Origin: Acanthacorydalis orientalis
Taxonomy: Eukaryota; Arthropoda; Insecta; Megaloptera; Corydalidae
Direction: 5' to 3'
DNA: 64,000 bases
Assembly: GCA_034766995.1 (NCBI GenBank)
Contig: CM068313.1
Span: forward strand, 20,988,012 to 21,052,011
A model generated the notes under the pieces. The model was given only the letters and a program-made list of their open reading frames with translations. It did no database searches and was not told the DNA's origin. Every line of letters begins with the position of its first letter. The stretch's first letter is position 1. Of the stretch, positions 24,763 through 42,297 are shown one piece after another. Position numbers and translations under genes: made by a program.

Positions 24763-26045
24763 TTAAGTTGGTGCAAAAATAATTGTAGTTTTTATCATTT
24801 TAAGTTTGGCACCGATTTTTCTAGTTACACCGTTACCTTTTGTTATAGCCGTGATCCATCATTGTAAACAATGAAATTAACATTATTGATTTCAGCTTAT
24901 GTCTGTTGTTTTCATTCTTTAGTATTGTTGGATATAATCTCTTAAATTAGTCATGGAAAAAGCACATTCGCGTGATTTTGTTGAATGAGATTAAATTGGG
25001 ACATAAAGCAATAGAAACCGCTCGAAATATCAAATTCGTTTTTAGTGAAGAGTCAATTAGGGAACGTTCAGCTCAAAATTGGTTCCAAAAATGTCATAAT
25101 GAAAACGAAAGCCTTGATGATGAGGAGGGTTGTGGACGTCCTTCATCTATAGACAATAATGATTTAAGAACCATTATTGAAGCGAACCCGCATAAAACAA
25201 TTCAAGAAGTGGCAGAAGAACCCAATTTGAGTTATTCAACAGTTGTTCGACATTTGAACTTGATTGAAAAAACAAAAAAGCTGAATAAATCTATGCCGTA
25301 TGAACTAAAAGAACATCAAAAAAATTCGGCAATACGAAGTCTGCTCTGGGCTGCTTGTACTTAACAAAAATGATTCCTTTCTTGATCACATTGTTACATG
25401 TGATGAAAAGTAGATTTTCTACAACAATCGGAAACGTTTATCAAAGTAGCTAGACCGAGTAGCACTAAAACAGTTTCCTAGACCGAAACTTCATGAAAAA
25501 AGATTATAGTCACTGTTTGGTGATCGGTAAGTGGCATCATTCACTACAACTTCTTAAATCCTGGTGAAACACTAACAGTAGAAAAATATTGTCAGGAAAT
25601 TTAAAAAATGCATGAGAATTTGCATCGTTTACATCCAGCATTAGTCAATCGAAAAGGACCAATTCTTCTTCATGACAACGTCCGACCACGCGTCTCACAA
25701 ATGACTTTAAAAAAAAATAAATGAATTGGGTTATGAAACCTTACCTCACCTACCTTACTCTCCGGACCTGTCTCCGACAGAGTGTCATTTTTTTAAAAAC
25801 AATTGAGTAATTTTCTACGAGAGAAAGTTTTCAAATATCAACTATTAGCTCAAAGCGCTTTCGATGAATTTGTTAATTCAAGGACTCCAGAATTGTGTCT
25901 TGTAGGAATAAACAAACTTGTTTCCCATTTAAAAAATTGTGTGCAGGCCAATGATCTTTATTTTGGTTAATAAATATAATTTTTAACTGATATATGCGTC
26001 TTTATAATCGATATATAAAAACAAATTATTTTTGCACCAATATAA
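24763..26045 (+). mobile_element. Mariner transposon, cecropia (Hsmar1/SETMAR-like) type, full length but inactive
   Basis: The element is 1,283 bp, the normal size for mariner. The ends are inverted repeats sharing TTGGTGCAAAAATAATT, flanked by TA at 24761-24762 and 26046-26047, the mariner target duplication. The interior holds one decayed transposase gene on the plus strand. The terminal sequence and the protein resemble the Hsmar1/SETMAR group rather than Tc1 or the mauritiana type. It sits in ordinary AT-rich intergenic DNA. Confidence 0.93.
24953..25970 (+). pseudogene. Mariner transposase, frameshifted
   Basis: The intact protein would be about 340 aa, as in Hsmar1. The ATG at 24953 is followed by an extra A in a poly-A run, which pushes the frame out before the conserved H-I-R-x-I-L-L start. 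The frame is then open at 24972-25364 and encodes the paired-type helix-turn-helix DNA-binding half (E-T-A-R-N-I, W-F-Q-K, D-E-E-G-x-G-R-P-S). A second poly-A slip near 25320, further slips near 25490 and 25710, and stops replacing Trp codons end the protein. The first two catalytic Asp codons remain (V-T-C-D at 25402, H-D-N at 25674). The third acidic position, in P-T-x-x-H-F-F, is Glu at 25780. The gene ends with TAA at 25968. It cannot make transposase. Confidence 0.92.
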
Positions 26046-26047
26046 TA

Positions 26048-29540
<3,493 letters not shown>

Positions 29541-29550
29541 TTAGCGACAA

Positions 29551-29628
29551 TATAAAGGCGGTGCGATTCTCACCAGTGTTGGAAAACGATCCTCGACACT
29601 AAAACAACAAACAACGTCCCCGGCCTCA
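29551..29628 (+). promoter_or_regulatory. Orphan TATA promoter with short non-coding first exon
   Basis: A TATAAA box at 29551 sits in a GC-raised segment. About 24-31 nt downstream lie an initiator-like CCAGTG (A at 29575) and the sequence GGAAAACG. The transcript would run about 45-55 nt without an ATG to a strong donor, A|GTAAGT at 29629. This arrangement is typical of genes with a non-coding first exon and a large first intron. No coding exon could be tied to it in the remaining 34 kb of the plus strand, so the gene may continue outside the window. Confidence 0.45.
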
Positions 29629-30772
29629 GTAAGTAGTCTCGTCTTGTCTTGTTTCCAAATTATTATTTTATATTTAATTCACGTCTACTGTTGTTAGGTG
29701 TTTTCGTAACGTACAGCCATTGTAAACTTGTCTTAGTACGTGAATTTTTTACACCCCGTTTCCTCGGTTTCCCCATTATCTGGATGTTCTAAGCTCTTCG
29801 TATCGAGGTAAAATAATGTGATAGTATTTCGTGCTCGTAGATTTTTCTATTGGCAGGCGAAAGAATCGAAAATCAAGAAAGTGGGGTTTTGGGATTTGGA
29901 TTATTTCGGAATTTACTTCTATTTTTCGATTTACTAGTACTGTTACTGCACTCTGAAACCACAGTTCTGAATCTTCAGCTCACATATATTGCCGCAAATA
30001 TTTTATATAAGTAGTTTTTTTGTACTTCTACACTCGTTGCTGATTTGTTTGAAATAAATAAAACTGTCAATTTATTTTTGATTATCAAATGATTTGAAAT
30101 GTAACATTTCAATGTAAATATCTCATTTGTTTCATTAAAAAAGTCAATATATATATATATATCAAGTTCAAATTAATAAACATATTTATTGATTTTTATT
30201 TCAAAATTTTTTTTTTCAAAAAATGTTTTGTAGAAAAAATTAACTTTAGTCATTTATTGTATATAAAACTCAAATAAAATTAAATTAAATTATGTACTTA
30301 TAAAGTTTCTACTTTTGAATATACTATCATAATCACATTTATATTATATTCTCCAAAAATGACAATATATCACATTGTATTTCTGTAGCTTAATTGAATA
30401 ATCAAATCAAGTAGCTTGCAAGATAATTTAAGAAAAATTTAAATAAATTATAATATAGATAAATTTTCCTAAAAACTATAGAATATTAAAAAAGAGTACA
30501 GATAGGAAATATTATAAAAATCCTTTATTTGAAAGCACCAACGATTAAAAAAAGCCAACATTATATTAAAAAATAAAATTTTCAGAGTTTTAATGAAAAA
30601 AAAATTAAATAAATTATTAGGTTTATAAATTACATTGTACTTGACTTTAAAAACTGGTTATAAAATGTAGTTTTTTTAATTATTGTGTTAAAAAAAATGT
30701 ATACAGGCCTAGATTATAGTTTTATCTTTAATCATAGTGTAATTAAAAATAAAAAATATTCTAATTAATATA

Positions 30773-30818
<46 letters not shown>

Positions 30819-31432
30819 CTAAACTCAAACATATTTCGCACATAAAAAATCTTAATTGTGACAATTTATTTAGCAAAGTATTTATTTGATAACTGATATT
30901 AATTCTATCCTGTTCACCGCTACAATCCTACATTTAATCATAACGCTAAATTGGTTGCACATATTGGAACAATACTGGTTTTGATCGTGTAGAATTAACA
31001 CGACATCGGGTATATATTTTGGGATTTATTATTGAGTTCGCATTATACATGAACACATATGTGTCCTTTATACGACATTATATTGTATACATATACGCAT
31101 TTTCAGTTCCAAATAATCTAATGAAAAAATAAGTTTAAATTTAAATAAACGTATTAAAAATATTCTCGATGACATTTACGAGTTTGATTTTATTCAGTTC
31201 GTTTATTTAAGCTGCAAGGAAATTTTTGTTGTGAAAATTCAACGTTTTTGCCACTTTAACGGAGCTTCATATTAAAATTAAATTGAAACGTATATGTAAT
31301 GGAAAAAATCAAAATATCTTCTGATATTTTATGAAACGGTTGAAAAAGTTTAGGTAAACAAATGTGCAAATATTTATTTTTTTCGTTAAATCAAACAGAT
31401 ACATTTATTACTTTTTTCTTTATCCAGTACAA

Positions 31433-31436
<4 letters not shown>

Positions 31437-31476
<40 letters not shown>

Positions 31477-31497
31477 TATACATATGTACATACATGT

Positions 31498-31536
<39 letters not shown>

Positions 31537-31560
31537 TATTATACATATGTACATACATGT

Positions 31561-31611
<51 letters not shown>
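31437..31611. repeat. Compound microsatellite with duplicated 63-bp unit
   Basis: Two copies of a GTATTATACATATGTACATA-containing unit start at 31473 and 31536 (period 63), separated and followed by (TA)n. The array was duplicated as a block. Confidence 0.85.
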
Positions 31612-31616
<5 letters not shown>

Positions 31617-32195
31617 AAAAAAATTATTTTTTTAATTTAAGTAAGCAATGAGAAATATAATTCTTTATAAGATTTATTTTTTCAATATATAATATCATAA
31701 AATGTTATATTTTATAAAAATAATAATAGATATTTAAGTATTTTCAGCTTTGATACAAAAGGTTACATATAATCTGCAGAGAATTAAATAAATTCTGACA
31801 CTAAGGTGACTTTGAACATGCGTTTAACTACGAATTCATACAGAAGTGAATAATAAGGTTACTTGTCCGCCAGCATGCTCTTATAAAGCACTGCAAAATT
31901 TCTCATGACATGAACTACTGTAATTATACACTGAATCGAAAAGTGAGTTATAAATTACACACACAAGACATACAAACTCACACCCATATTTCAATTCATG
32001 TAATTTAATTATAACGTATCTTGACAAATACATTTAATTTCTTATCAAAATATTATACGTTCGATGATTTGCATGTTACTCAAAATTATATGAATCTATG
32101 TGAAGGAATTTAAAACAATATTTTTATAGACATTATATGATAAATATTATAAAGTGTATTTTTACCAAAATTATATAAAAAACGTGCTATTCTTT

Positions 32196-32260
<65 letters not shown>

Positions 32261-33055
32261 TTTCAATATCCTCTTTTAATTTTCAAGTAATCTAAATACA
32301 ATGTTCATTAGTATTAATAAATTCACAAAAATATAAATAATATCTGATCGTGAACGTAGAAATGTTTTTTTTACCATTAAGGTATATTTTTATTCTAACT
32401 TAAGAAAATGTATTCATACATTTTCTTTTTTGTTCTCTGATTTGTTTTCTATAAGACGTTGTTTATTTTCCGAATCAAATTTTGTTATAAAAAGAATAAA
32501 AATTAAAATAAAAAAAGAAACCTAAAAGACAATAAAAAGAGTCTGTACAAACAGAATTATAAATGTATGGAAATTATATTTCGATTAAAATATTCTAGAA
32601 TAAAATCTTGACAACATAATGCTAAAGAGATTTTATCCGTTCCATATAAAAATTCTTATAAATTAAGTAGAAATGGAATTAACGATAATATATACATAAT
32701 TTTTTTTCTCGTGAAAAAATATAATTTGTATTGATTTCTTTCCAGATTAACATCCACATTTCATAAAGTAATGTCATTTAAATTGTTTCCCTTAAAAAAA
32801 AATTAAAAACAAATTCTACTCCAACAGATTATATCATTTAATTGATTACATTGAGTTTCAATAATGCAATAAAAATTACAAAATGTTAAACATATATTTC
32901 TGATCGCTATTTTAGAACATATTTTTAACCATTTAAATTGACAACGGACACATTTTGATTGATTACTGGCAAAACGTTTGCATACGATTTACATAATCCT
33001 AATACCAAATAACAGACTTACATTTTTGAAAATCGTTTAGAAAATATTCAACACA

Positions 33056-33094
33056 CGTGCACACACACACACACACACACTCGCATATATATAC

Positions 33095-33160
<66 letters not shown>

Positions 33161-33163
33161 GTA
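33056..33163. repeat. (CA)n then (TA)n compound microsatellite
   Basis: A CA tract passes through a CATA transition into long TA runs. Confidence 0.92.
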
Positions 33164-33428
33164 TCAAATGACCAAAAACAATACTACTTTTATATTAAAT
33201 TCTATTTTCTCTTGACGTAATTTAATCATTTAAACCAAAGAAGTTAATACACAAAAAACTACTTTATTCGAAAATTATTTTTTCATTCTATTAATAATAA
33301 TAATAATTTTTTTTGTTCATATTTTTGACAATATTTAAAAGTTTACACACATTAATACACGTTATTAGGATTTGAAAAGAGAAAACTATTTATATCATAA
33401 ATTTCTATTTTTCCAAAAATTTCAAATT

Positions 33429-33512
33429 CCTTTTCCAATCACCAACTACACAAGTAAACGAAATCAAAGTACTTGATTTCGTTTACACATATTCTGAGAG
33501 TGATTGAAAAAA
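33429..33512. repeat. Hairpin / foldback sequence
   Basis: A perfect 14-bp stem (33454-33467 with 33473-33486) surrounds a 5-nt loop. Beyond an unpaired stretch, CCAATCAC on the left pairs again with GTGATTG on the right. It may be a small foldback MITE or a structured RNA. Confidence 0.5.
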
Positions 33513-34585
33513 GAAAAGTTTATCTTACGATTTTCAAATAAACATCAATTTTATATCAATTTTTTGTTTCCGAGAAAATTTTAACATTTTATTATAACCC
33601 TATTCATTGTTATTAAAGTGTAAAAAAGAAAATACAAAATATAACAGAAAAACTTCGTTCTTGAAATTACAATAAACATTTCCACCTTTATAACAATTTC
33701 AACATACACGAATATATTTTTTTCGAATTGATGTAAAAGAATAATAGTATTTTAAATGGTAGCCATTACTGTTACTCCATTGCCTTTATATGTTCGCCGT
33801 TAAACGTTTAAATGGACTCCTGTTCCTGTAAACGGTATAAGATATCAATAAAGAGTTCACAACCCCTTAATTCTAGCTATCATGAAGACACCTTGTAGGT
33901 TTCACCATACTAAAAAGTATCTAATATCAATAAGAAAATATTTACCATTCGAATGATTTCACGTTTTGGAATATAAAATACCGACTGAATTTTCAGTTAT
34001 TATACTTTACAAATATTTTCTTAAGTAAAATGGATCTATTCTATTCTATATATATATATATATATATATTTACTAGAATATTCGATATAGTTTTATATTA
34101 TTTTAGTTTTTATTACTTTTTTTATAGATATTTCCAGAACGAGAGAAATTTCTATATTTTTATTTAATAAAAATCTAGAAATTTCTTTTCAAAACGAATA
34201 CAAAAATATATTGCAAATACATATGTACATTTTATACTAATGCTTGTATTTATGTGTTTAAAAACTAATAAGTTAACGTTTTATTAATTTTGTTTCATTG
34301 TTTTTTTTTTAATACTTACAGAATTCGTTATTCATTGTTCAAATAAATTATTGAAAAAGTCATCTACAAAACCTAAAAAAATACACTTTCACAACAATTA
34401 TTTCTATTAAAATGAATGTTTGTCATCAATAAAATAATCATAAAAAAGATTTAATCTAAAAGAAGAAACATTTCAATAATTTGTTAACATTTTGTTCTTG
34501 GAAATATATTATTAGACTGTTAAATTTCATATATTAATATGTTTATTATTTTTTATAAGGTTTTTTGAAATATGAAACTCATTAA

Positions 34586-34631
<46 letters not shown>

Positions 34632-34834
34632 TATACATACATACATAATTATCACTAAAACTGATACATGATCTTTGTCTTCAGACTTCAACTTTAATCT
34701 GGGTAAGAACAATGCATCCATCTTAGCATTAAATTGATCAGGTAGTAGATGATAACAAGACCATTGGAATTAGGTCAGTAATGCACAACGCTTGAATTTA
34801 ATGAGATTTCCGGGAACGAATTTCAATAATACAG

Positions 34835-34841
<7 letters not shown>

Positions 34842-34888
<47 letters not shown>

Positions 34889-34953
34889 GTATATGTATTA
34901 TGTATATATGTATATATATTATGTATATATATATATATGTATATATATATGTA

Positions 34954-34991
<38 letters not shown>

Positions 34992-34992
34992 T
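34842..34992. repeat. (TA)n/(ATGT)n/(GA)n compound microsatellite
   Basis: 150 bp of TA with ATGTAT interruptions, ending in a GA run. Confidence 0.92.
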
Positions 34993-36174
34993 CTTAATGT
35001 TAACTAATATATACGATGATACTTATTTTCTGAACATACTTTCTTGACACAATTACTTCTAAATACTTTGAAAACAATGCTTTATAAAACTAGTACTTTT
35101 AATATTTGACTGTAAGCGTAGCACAATTAATTTACGTTATACAAAAAAAGATTACAAATGGTTATCAGAGAATATTGAGAAATATTTTTTTATCTTACTT
35201 TAGTTATCAATTTCACTGAACATCACCAATAAATTACAATAGAATTAGAAACCTTCTGGTTTTTTATATTGTGCATTTTATTGAAAATGATATAAATAAA
35301 TAAATAACTCAAAAATATTTTTTACATTTTTTCGAGATTTGAAAAAACATTATTGTTTCAACTGAAAGCGAAATTATTTTTTCAAAACGTGTTGATTATA
35401 TTTACTCCTGCGGGATTTGCTTTTAGCGGCAATTTTGCTTAATGTCAATATATGCGAAGAGAGAAAGCTATTAGTAAATTAGCATAGAGTGCAATCAGCT
35501 CATCTGATAATTTCGTTTCATTGTATATTTTATACTCACAAAATCATAATCATTGACACCTATATATACACTATGTGTACAGGTGTATTCATAGTAGTTT
35601 CATTGTACTTAACAGCTCGTCAATAAATGTAATAAATTTATATTTTATCTACTATAATTAGTTCTTCTACATGTGTCACTAATAATTTATAACCTACGTT
35701 TTAGTTATTTTTGAAATTAATAAATCTCTAATAATCATTAAATATATAATATCAGATTAATATTTAAATTCCATTTAATAATTTTCCATTTTAATGCAGA
35801 GGAATTTTTTTTGTAACTATTTATGCTATTCTTTCTTTCTTCACTGTTTATTTATCCAATTAAATAATAAACAAATTGATATATTTATTTTTATTCCAAT
35901 GTAAATGAACTGTTTATTAACTAAACAAGTTCCATTTATTAAAGAAAAAAGAATTCCATCCTTATTAGATAATACACAGGTATTTTTATATTTATATAAA
36001 CAATAAATTTTACAATTCGCTTATTTATATATTATATGAATAAGTTTTGTTCCTAAATTTAAAAAAATATTGTTTATTGTGTTAATATAATATTTAAATA
36101 ATATTGAATGTTTATAAAAATTAAATATGAATTATGCAAGTCATATAAATACAGAACCACAGACACAAACTTAT

Positions 36175-36279
<105 letters not shown>

Positions 36280-37002
36280 TGAAAGAAATTGTAATTTCAA
36301 ATATCCAGTCTTAGAGAATAAAAAGCTTTAATAAAATTCTCTATATTTTTCGTAAAAATTATTCTTTATTGAGAAAATCAAAGATACTGTGAAATTCCAA
36401 GAAAGATTATATTTGTACATTCTTAAATATTTTAATAAAAGAATTCATAAAAACATAATTTTTTATCATACAAAGAGGGTCAAACGGTCGGCGTTTTGCT
36501 TTTGAAATACATGTCTGTGTTTTTTAACGTAAAGGTTTTGTAGGTTTCTAAGCTCCTTTTTATCCATTCAGTTCTCTTTTTGAAATGCATTTATGATTGA
36601 AGATTTTTATTAGATTTCGCTTATAAAATTTTTTACCATTTTATATCACAGATATATACTCTTCTGTATATGTGCTTACATATACATACACACACACGAA
36701 CGTATATATATATATATATATATATTGCCTAAAGATTGTTGTTTTATGTATATTTGAAAATGTGTTTTAAATGGAAATATAACTAATATTTTCATAGAAA
36801 GTACTAATTCAAAATAAAACTGGGTTTAAAATACATTTTAAATTATTATTTAGTTTTATACGATTGTTTATAACAGGAGTTCAGATATTTATTTCAAAAA
36901 TATAATATTATTAATATCAATATTCTTTTAACTGAAATATATTTAAAAATATTACATTATTAATATTATAATATAAATGATAATTTTTTGCTTCCATTAC
37001 GA

Positions 37003-37021
37003 TATATATATATATATACAT

Positions 37022-37052
<31 letters not shown>

Positions 37053-37100
37053 GTAGAAATATTCACACATACATACATATGTATACATATAACACACACG

Positions 37101-37155
<55 letters not shown>
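37003..37155. repeat. (TA)n/(GA)n/(CA)n/(TA)n compound microsatellite
   Basis: Four dinucleotide types follow one another within 150 bp. Confidence 0.92.
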
Positions 37156-37160
<5 letters not shown>

Positions 37161-38800
37161 TTCTTAGGCCGTGAATATTTAGATATAGAAAAGTGAAAAC
37201 TACATTTTAATTGTCTATTAAATAATTAACATCTTTCTGAGGTTAATAAATAAATAGTAAGTGAGGTAGACTTTATTGTTATTAAATATTATAAGTATAA
37301 ACATGTATTATAAATGAACAAATTTATTTTCCAAATATGTCAATTCTTGTAATACTAAAAAATAGGCAAGATCATTAAAATAGAATTATAATGAATTCGT
37401 CTTAAAAATGACTAATAACAAATATTACAACATAATAAATGATTCCGTAAGATTAAATTATCACAGAGAATATTTAAATTACCACAAACTAATTTTTGTT
37501 TTCTTTTATAAAATTAAAATTTTTGTATTTAATATTATATTTATTTCCAAGTTATCGGTGAAACTATAAATAAATTTCCATAAATATATGTGTTAAGATA
37601 GTCATTTCGTATCGTATAATAAAATTAAATATATGCTCTCCCAGAAAGTAATTACTTTACAAAAATGGTATTACGTCTACATAATAAATTTCTATTTGTA
37701 TTTAATATATTTATTTTATTTCTTTATAATGTGTTACATACTTCATATATTGATTATTGTGACTAAAAAAAGCAGTATTTCATTTAAAAACGTTTACTTC
37801 TGACTTTAGTGTTGTAAAACGAACTCTTTATTCCTTAACTGATGCACTCTATCGAGAAGTAAATTATTGAATAAAAAGTTATTGGTATTCAAGTCGTTTG
37901 TTGAAATACTACAATACGATCAATTTAAAGATAAATAGTAATGCTGTGTACAGAAAGTTGTTATTGGAAACTCAAATGTTTGTATTTACAACTACATCAC
38001 ATGGATTATATTCTTTTTCTTATATTTATTCGATTCAATCATTTAAATTTATCTCACGTTAAAAATATGTGTGGAATCCTACACTCAATCCTCTAGGGTA
38101 TTATTGATATTATTTACGTGACAGCTTCTTTAATCTTTTGTGCATAGAATAGAATGTGTTATGTACATAAAAGATAAACAAGATTCTTTGATCCTTGGAT
38201 TCATGAAAATATCACGATGAAATATAATCTATGACATAAATATCGGTGTTCGGTTTTGTATTAATTAAAAATAACGAAAAGTTGTTTTTTAAAGAAGTTA
38301 GATAATTATAATAAAAATTATTATTTTTAACAATATTTTCTATATTATTTAAGAAGTGTAACATTTAAGGAATATTTATCATTTTATATTTTAAAGTCTG
38401 TCTTAACCTTTCATGTTAAAGGAAATCTATAAACGAACGATAAAACTATCCGTACTTTACTTTCAATTTAATATTTTATTTATTATGTTTTATTTATTTT
38501 CTTCTCATTAATAAACAGTTACAATAAATAATATCAATTTACATTTAATATATATTTTCACTTTGAAACATAAAAAGAATTTTTTTTTCTTAATTATAAG
38601 TTTATTAATTTTTAATTCTAAAATGATATATTTTAATTAACAACATAATTGACAATTATATTTATCTGAAATTAAAAAAATGTAATTAATTAAATTTAAA
38701 AAACTTAAACACGTTTTCATGATACATTTTTTTCATTAAATATAATATTTTTTCTTGTATTACGTAAGTTACTAATAATAAATTCTCTCCATTTCTCTCT

Positions 38801-38834
<34 letters not shown>

Positions 38835-39190
38835 ATTCTTTTTATCGTAAAGCTTTTTACAAATATATATATATATAACTATTTTTAATAACACCATTCG
38901 TAATACTTTCAGTAAAAATCTTTTCTTCTTTAACCAATCTGATTTTAAACCTACGCACAAGACATTTGTCAATATTATTTTCAATTCTCGTTCTACAATA
39001 AACTGCCTCATTAAAAATAAGTACTTTTATTTAGAAGTTAATCGTATATAGGTGGAAAGTCGAATTCTAACAATTATTTGAAATTTTCTCTGTTAAAAAT
39101 AGATTATTGAGAACATGAAACGATTAATTTTTAATCAATAGGAATGATAAAGAGCTCATATTTAGATAATTACGCTATATTATGTGTGGG

Positions 39191-39221
<31 letters not shown>

Positions 39222-39798
39222 GAATTATATTTTTTGGATCAAAAATGTTTCTGTTAATGTACTATAGAAAATAATGTTTGTTAAAAGTAATTCAAACCAC
39301 TATAAAAAATTGTTAAAAAATTTAAAAACACATCTCAACTCGATCTCGAAATTTTATTTTCCTGGACTGTATTTTAAATCATTACTTTGAAATTTTTTCA
39401 TCATACTTAAATATTTCTACACTTATTATATAATACATATTTCTTCGTTGTATGATTATTATATTTCAAGTATTCTTAAGAAAAATTCAAAAAACTATTT
39501 ATTTTAAACATCACATTTTTCCATTTTAATCGTTCTGACATGTTAATAGATTTCATATGTTGAAAAATAATGATTTCCAAATAATAGTTTTTTTTTATTT
39601 ATGATTTGAATTATTGAAAAATACTCTAGTTATAAAAAACTCGCAAGTGATTGTAAATCATTAAAATATAGACAATAGGAAAAAATTCATAGTAGGTATA
39701 CATTTTGCTTAAGAAAGCTTCAATTACGAATATTTAATGAAGCAATATTTGTCACGTTTTAAAGTAACTTGACTATTTTTTTATGTTCATATACACAA

Positions 39799-39830
<32 letters not shown>

Positions 39831-39849
39831 GTATATAAATATATGTATG

Positions 39850-39886
<37 letters not shown>

Positions 39887-40498
39887 GTAAGTACAATTGT
39901 TTTATCGATTGAAAGTATCCTTGAACTTATATAAAAAATAATTTCCACCAAAAAGCTTTTATAATGACCTGAAATCTCACGGAATACCTATGTTCATAAG
40001 TCGGAAGAAAATTATAATTACTACAAGTATAATATGCGTGTCTAAAACAATGCTAAACCATAGCTAAATATAATTGTTGCTTGCACGTAATTTGAACTGA
40101 CTGGTACAAACGGATTATTACTATCAACTACCGTACTGTTGATAATATGCGTTACCTATTAGCATATTATCACTATGACTGACTGATTGTATGATAAGAC
40201 AAACACCAGATTTACCCCACTCAAAACCAGGCCTCGCTACTTGTTTCAAATTCAATTAAGTTAATTGTTCTCTTTAACATCGAAATAATCATATTTGTTA
40301 ATTTTGCACAGAACAAATATTTGAATATTTCATCACAAATTAATTACAGCAAGAGAATATCTCAAATATGGTTCGTACTTAAATTTAAACAAATATTAAT
40401 AAAAATTAAAACAATATACATCATTAAAGTAAGCAATAATATTAATAATTTTTATATGAACTTTTTTAATCATTTATTCATTCCTTTTTTTATTAATT

Positions 40499-40539
<41 letters not shown>

Positions 40540-41618
40540 CTTCCAAATATTATTTATATTGAAATATCTGCTTATTTCATATATTTTTTTAATTTTATAA
40601 TTTTTAAATTTTTCTTAAATTTTCATTTAAATAACAATAAGTCAATATCATGTAATTTAAAAGAAGAATTTATTGCTTTTTCGTTTATATATATAATAAT
40701 AAAATATATAAAATAAAATACTATATAAAGTAAATGTCATTTAAAATTAATTTTATATAACTCACTAAACTAATATGAAATCAAAAAAAAAACAATGAAC
40801 TGAAATGAAAAAATGTTATCTATAAAATATTAAAATTGAAAAATATCTATTTTAATTCTTAATAATTTTATTTTTTGATATAAAATTCACAAAATTTATT
40901 TTTATTATATACGTGTAATATATATATATATATATAATATATATCTTTATAGTCATATAATGTAAATTCGGCAAATTTGGAATCACTTATTATTTTGATT
41001 GATTGTTCAACTAAAAAATTATGAATTTAATGTTAATACCACAAACATAAAATTATAATATTCAGAATTCGAAACGATCTCTAATGTAATAATCACGTAA
41101 GTTAATATACCGATTAATACTAATGCCTAGAAGATAATATCATAAAATAGACATAAGCAAACAATAAAATCAGGAAGTGATTGGTCTACGATATAACAAG
41201 GAGATATTAATAGACCTAAGCCCATTCCGAACTACAGTATTAAGACGATATGACCAAACTTAGAAGCTTTATGTTATCCACATTGTACACACAAAGGTAT
41301 GTGTGCATTTGTAAGCATAAATGTATGTATACATAATTCAAATTTAATTATGTATATATATATATATATATATTGTGTGTGTGGGTGTGTGTATGTGTAA
41401 AATTGGCATCTAAAAATAACACTATGTTCATTTTCCACTTTTTATTAATTAATTTCTTTTATAAATGAAACGTATTCTTCTAATAACAATATTTTCTTCT
41501 TGGAACTGTATATGCAATTTCAAAAAAATAAAAATAAACATATATATTTTAATTGAAATTCGTTTTCATTTAACAATAAAATTGCAATATCAAACATCGC
41601 GAAGAAAATAAAACTATT

Positions 41619-41900
41619 TCAAATAAAGCTAGTACAGAATGTAATATAGAATATAATCTTGTTATTACCATTATAGTTGTTCCATCTAACAGCGTTCCTA
41701 CTACTATTTCGTCGAGGTGTAAGAAATCGCGCAGACGTCTGACGTGAAAATCTTTTAATGAGAGAAAATGTCAGTTCTATTCTCAATCTGGACCTGTAAT
41801 TTAACATGGAATCTGAGTCATGTGAAGCTTGCCATGTTTCCAGCTGTTAAATTGAAAATTTGCACATGATCGAATCGGATATTGAATTCACCGACTTCGT
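41619..41900. other. Complex non-coding block, unassigned
   Basis: CpG-bearing sequence with a 62-codon minus-strand frame rich in Arg and Ser. No acceptor-donor pair frames it convincingly and no family is recognised. Confidence 0.15.
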
Positions 41901-42256
41901 GTTAAAATGGAAATCTCTACTATTACATCCCGAAATGTGTGATATGATAAGCTCACTAATTTTAAAATTTCATTTTATCATAATGACAGATTTTTCGTTT
42001 TTCGAAATATTCAGATATATTCAGAAACAATTTTATGTAATGAAAAATAAATATTTAGAATTTCTCATTAGTGTGACATAATATTATGCTTGAAAAATTT
42101 ATCACATTTATGAAAATTTATAATAAATAATTTATAATATCTCATATTGAGACATTATTTTTCCAATTTCAAAAACAATCTATGTACAAAAAAAATATAA
42201 ATAATAATTATACACACATTTATGTTCTTTTAACTTAATGAACTTAGTCAGATATG

Positions 42257-42297
<41 letters not shown>

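Noticed and set aside
31364..31651. 95-codon plus frame
   Set aside because: Almost wholly translated microsatellite.
40321..40716. 131-codon plus frame
   Set aside because: Composed of I, N, F, K and Y as expected from random AT-rich DNA, with a (TA)n core and no motif.
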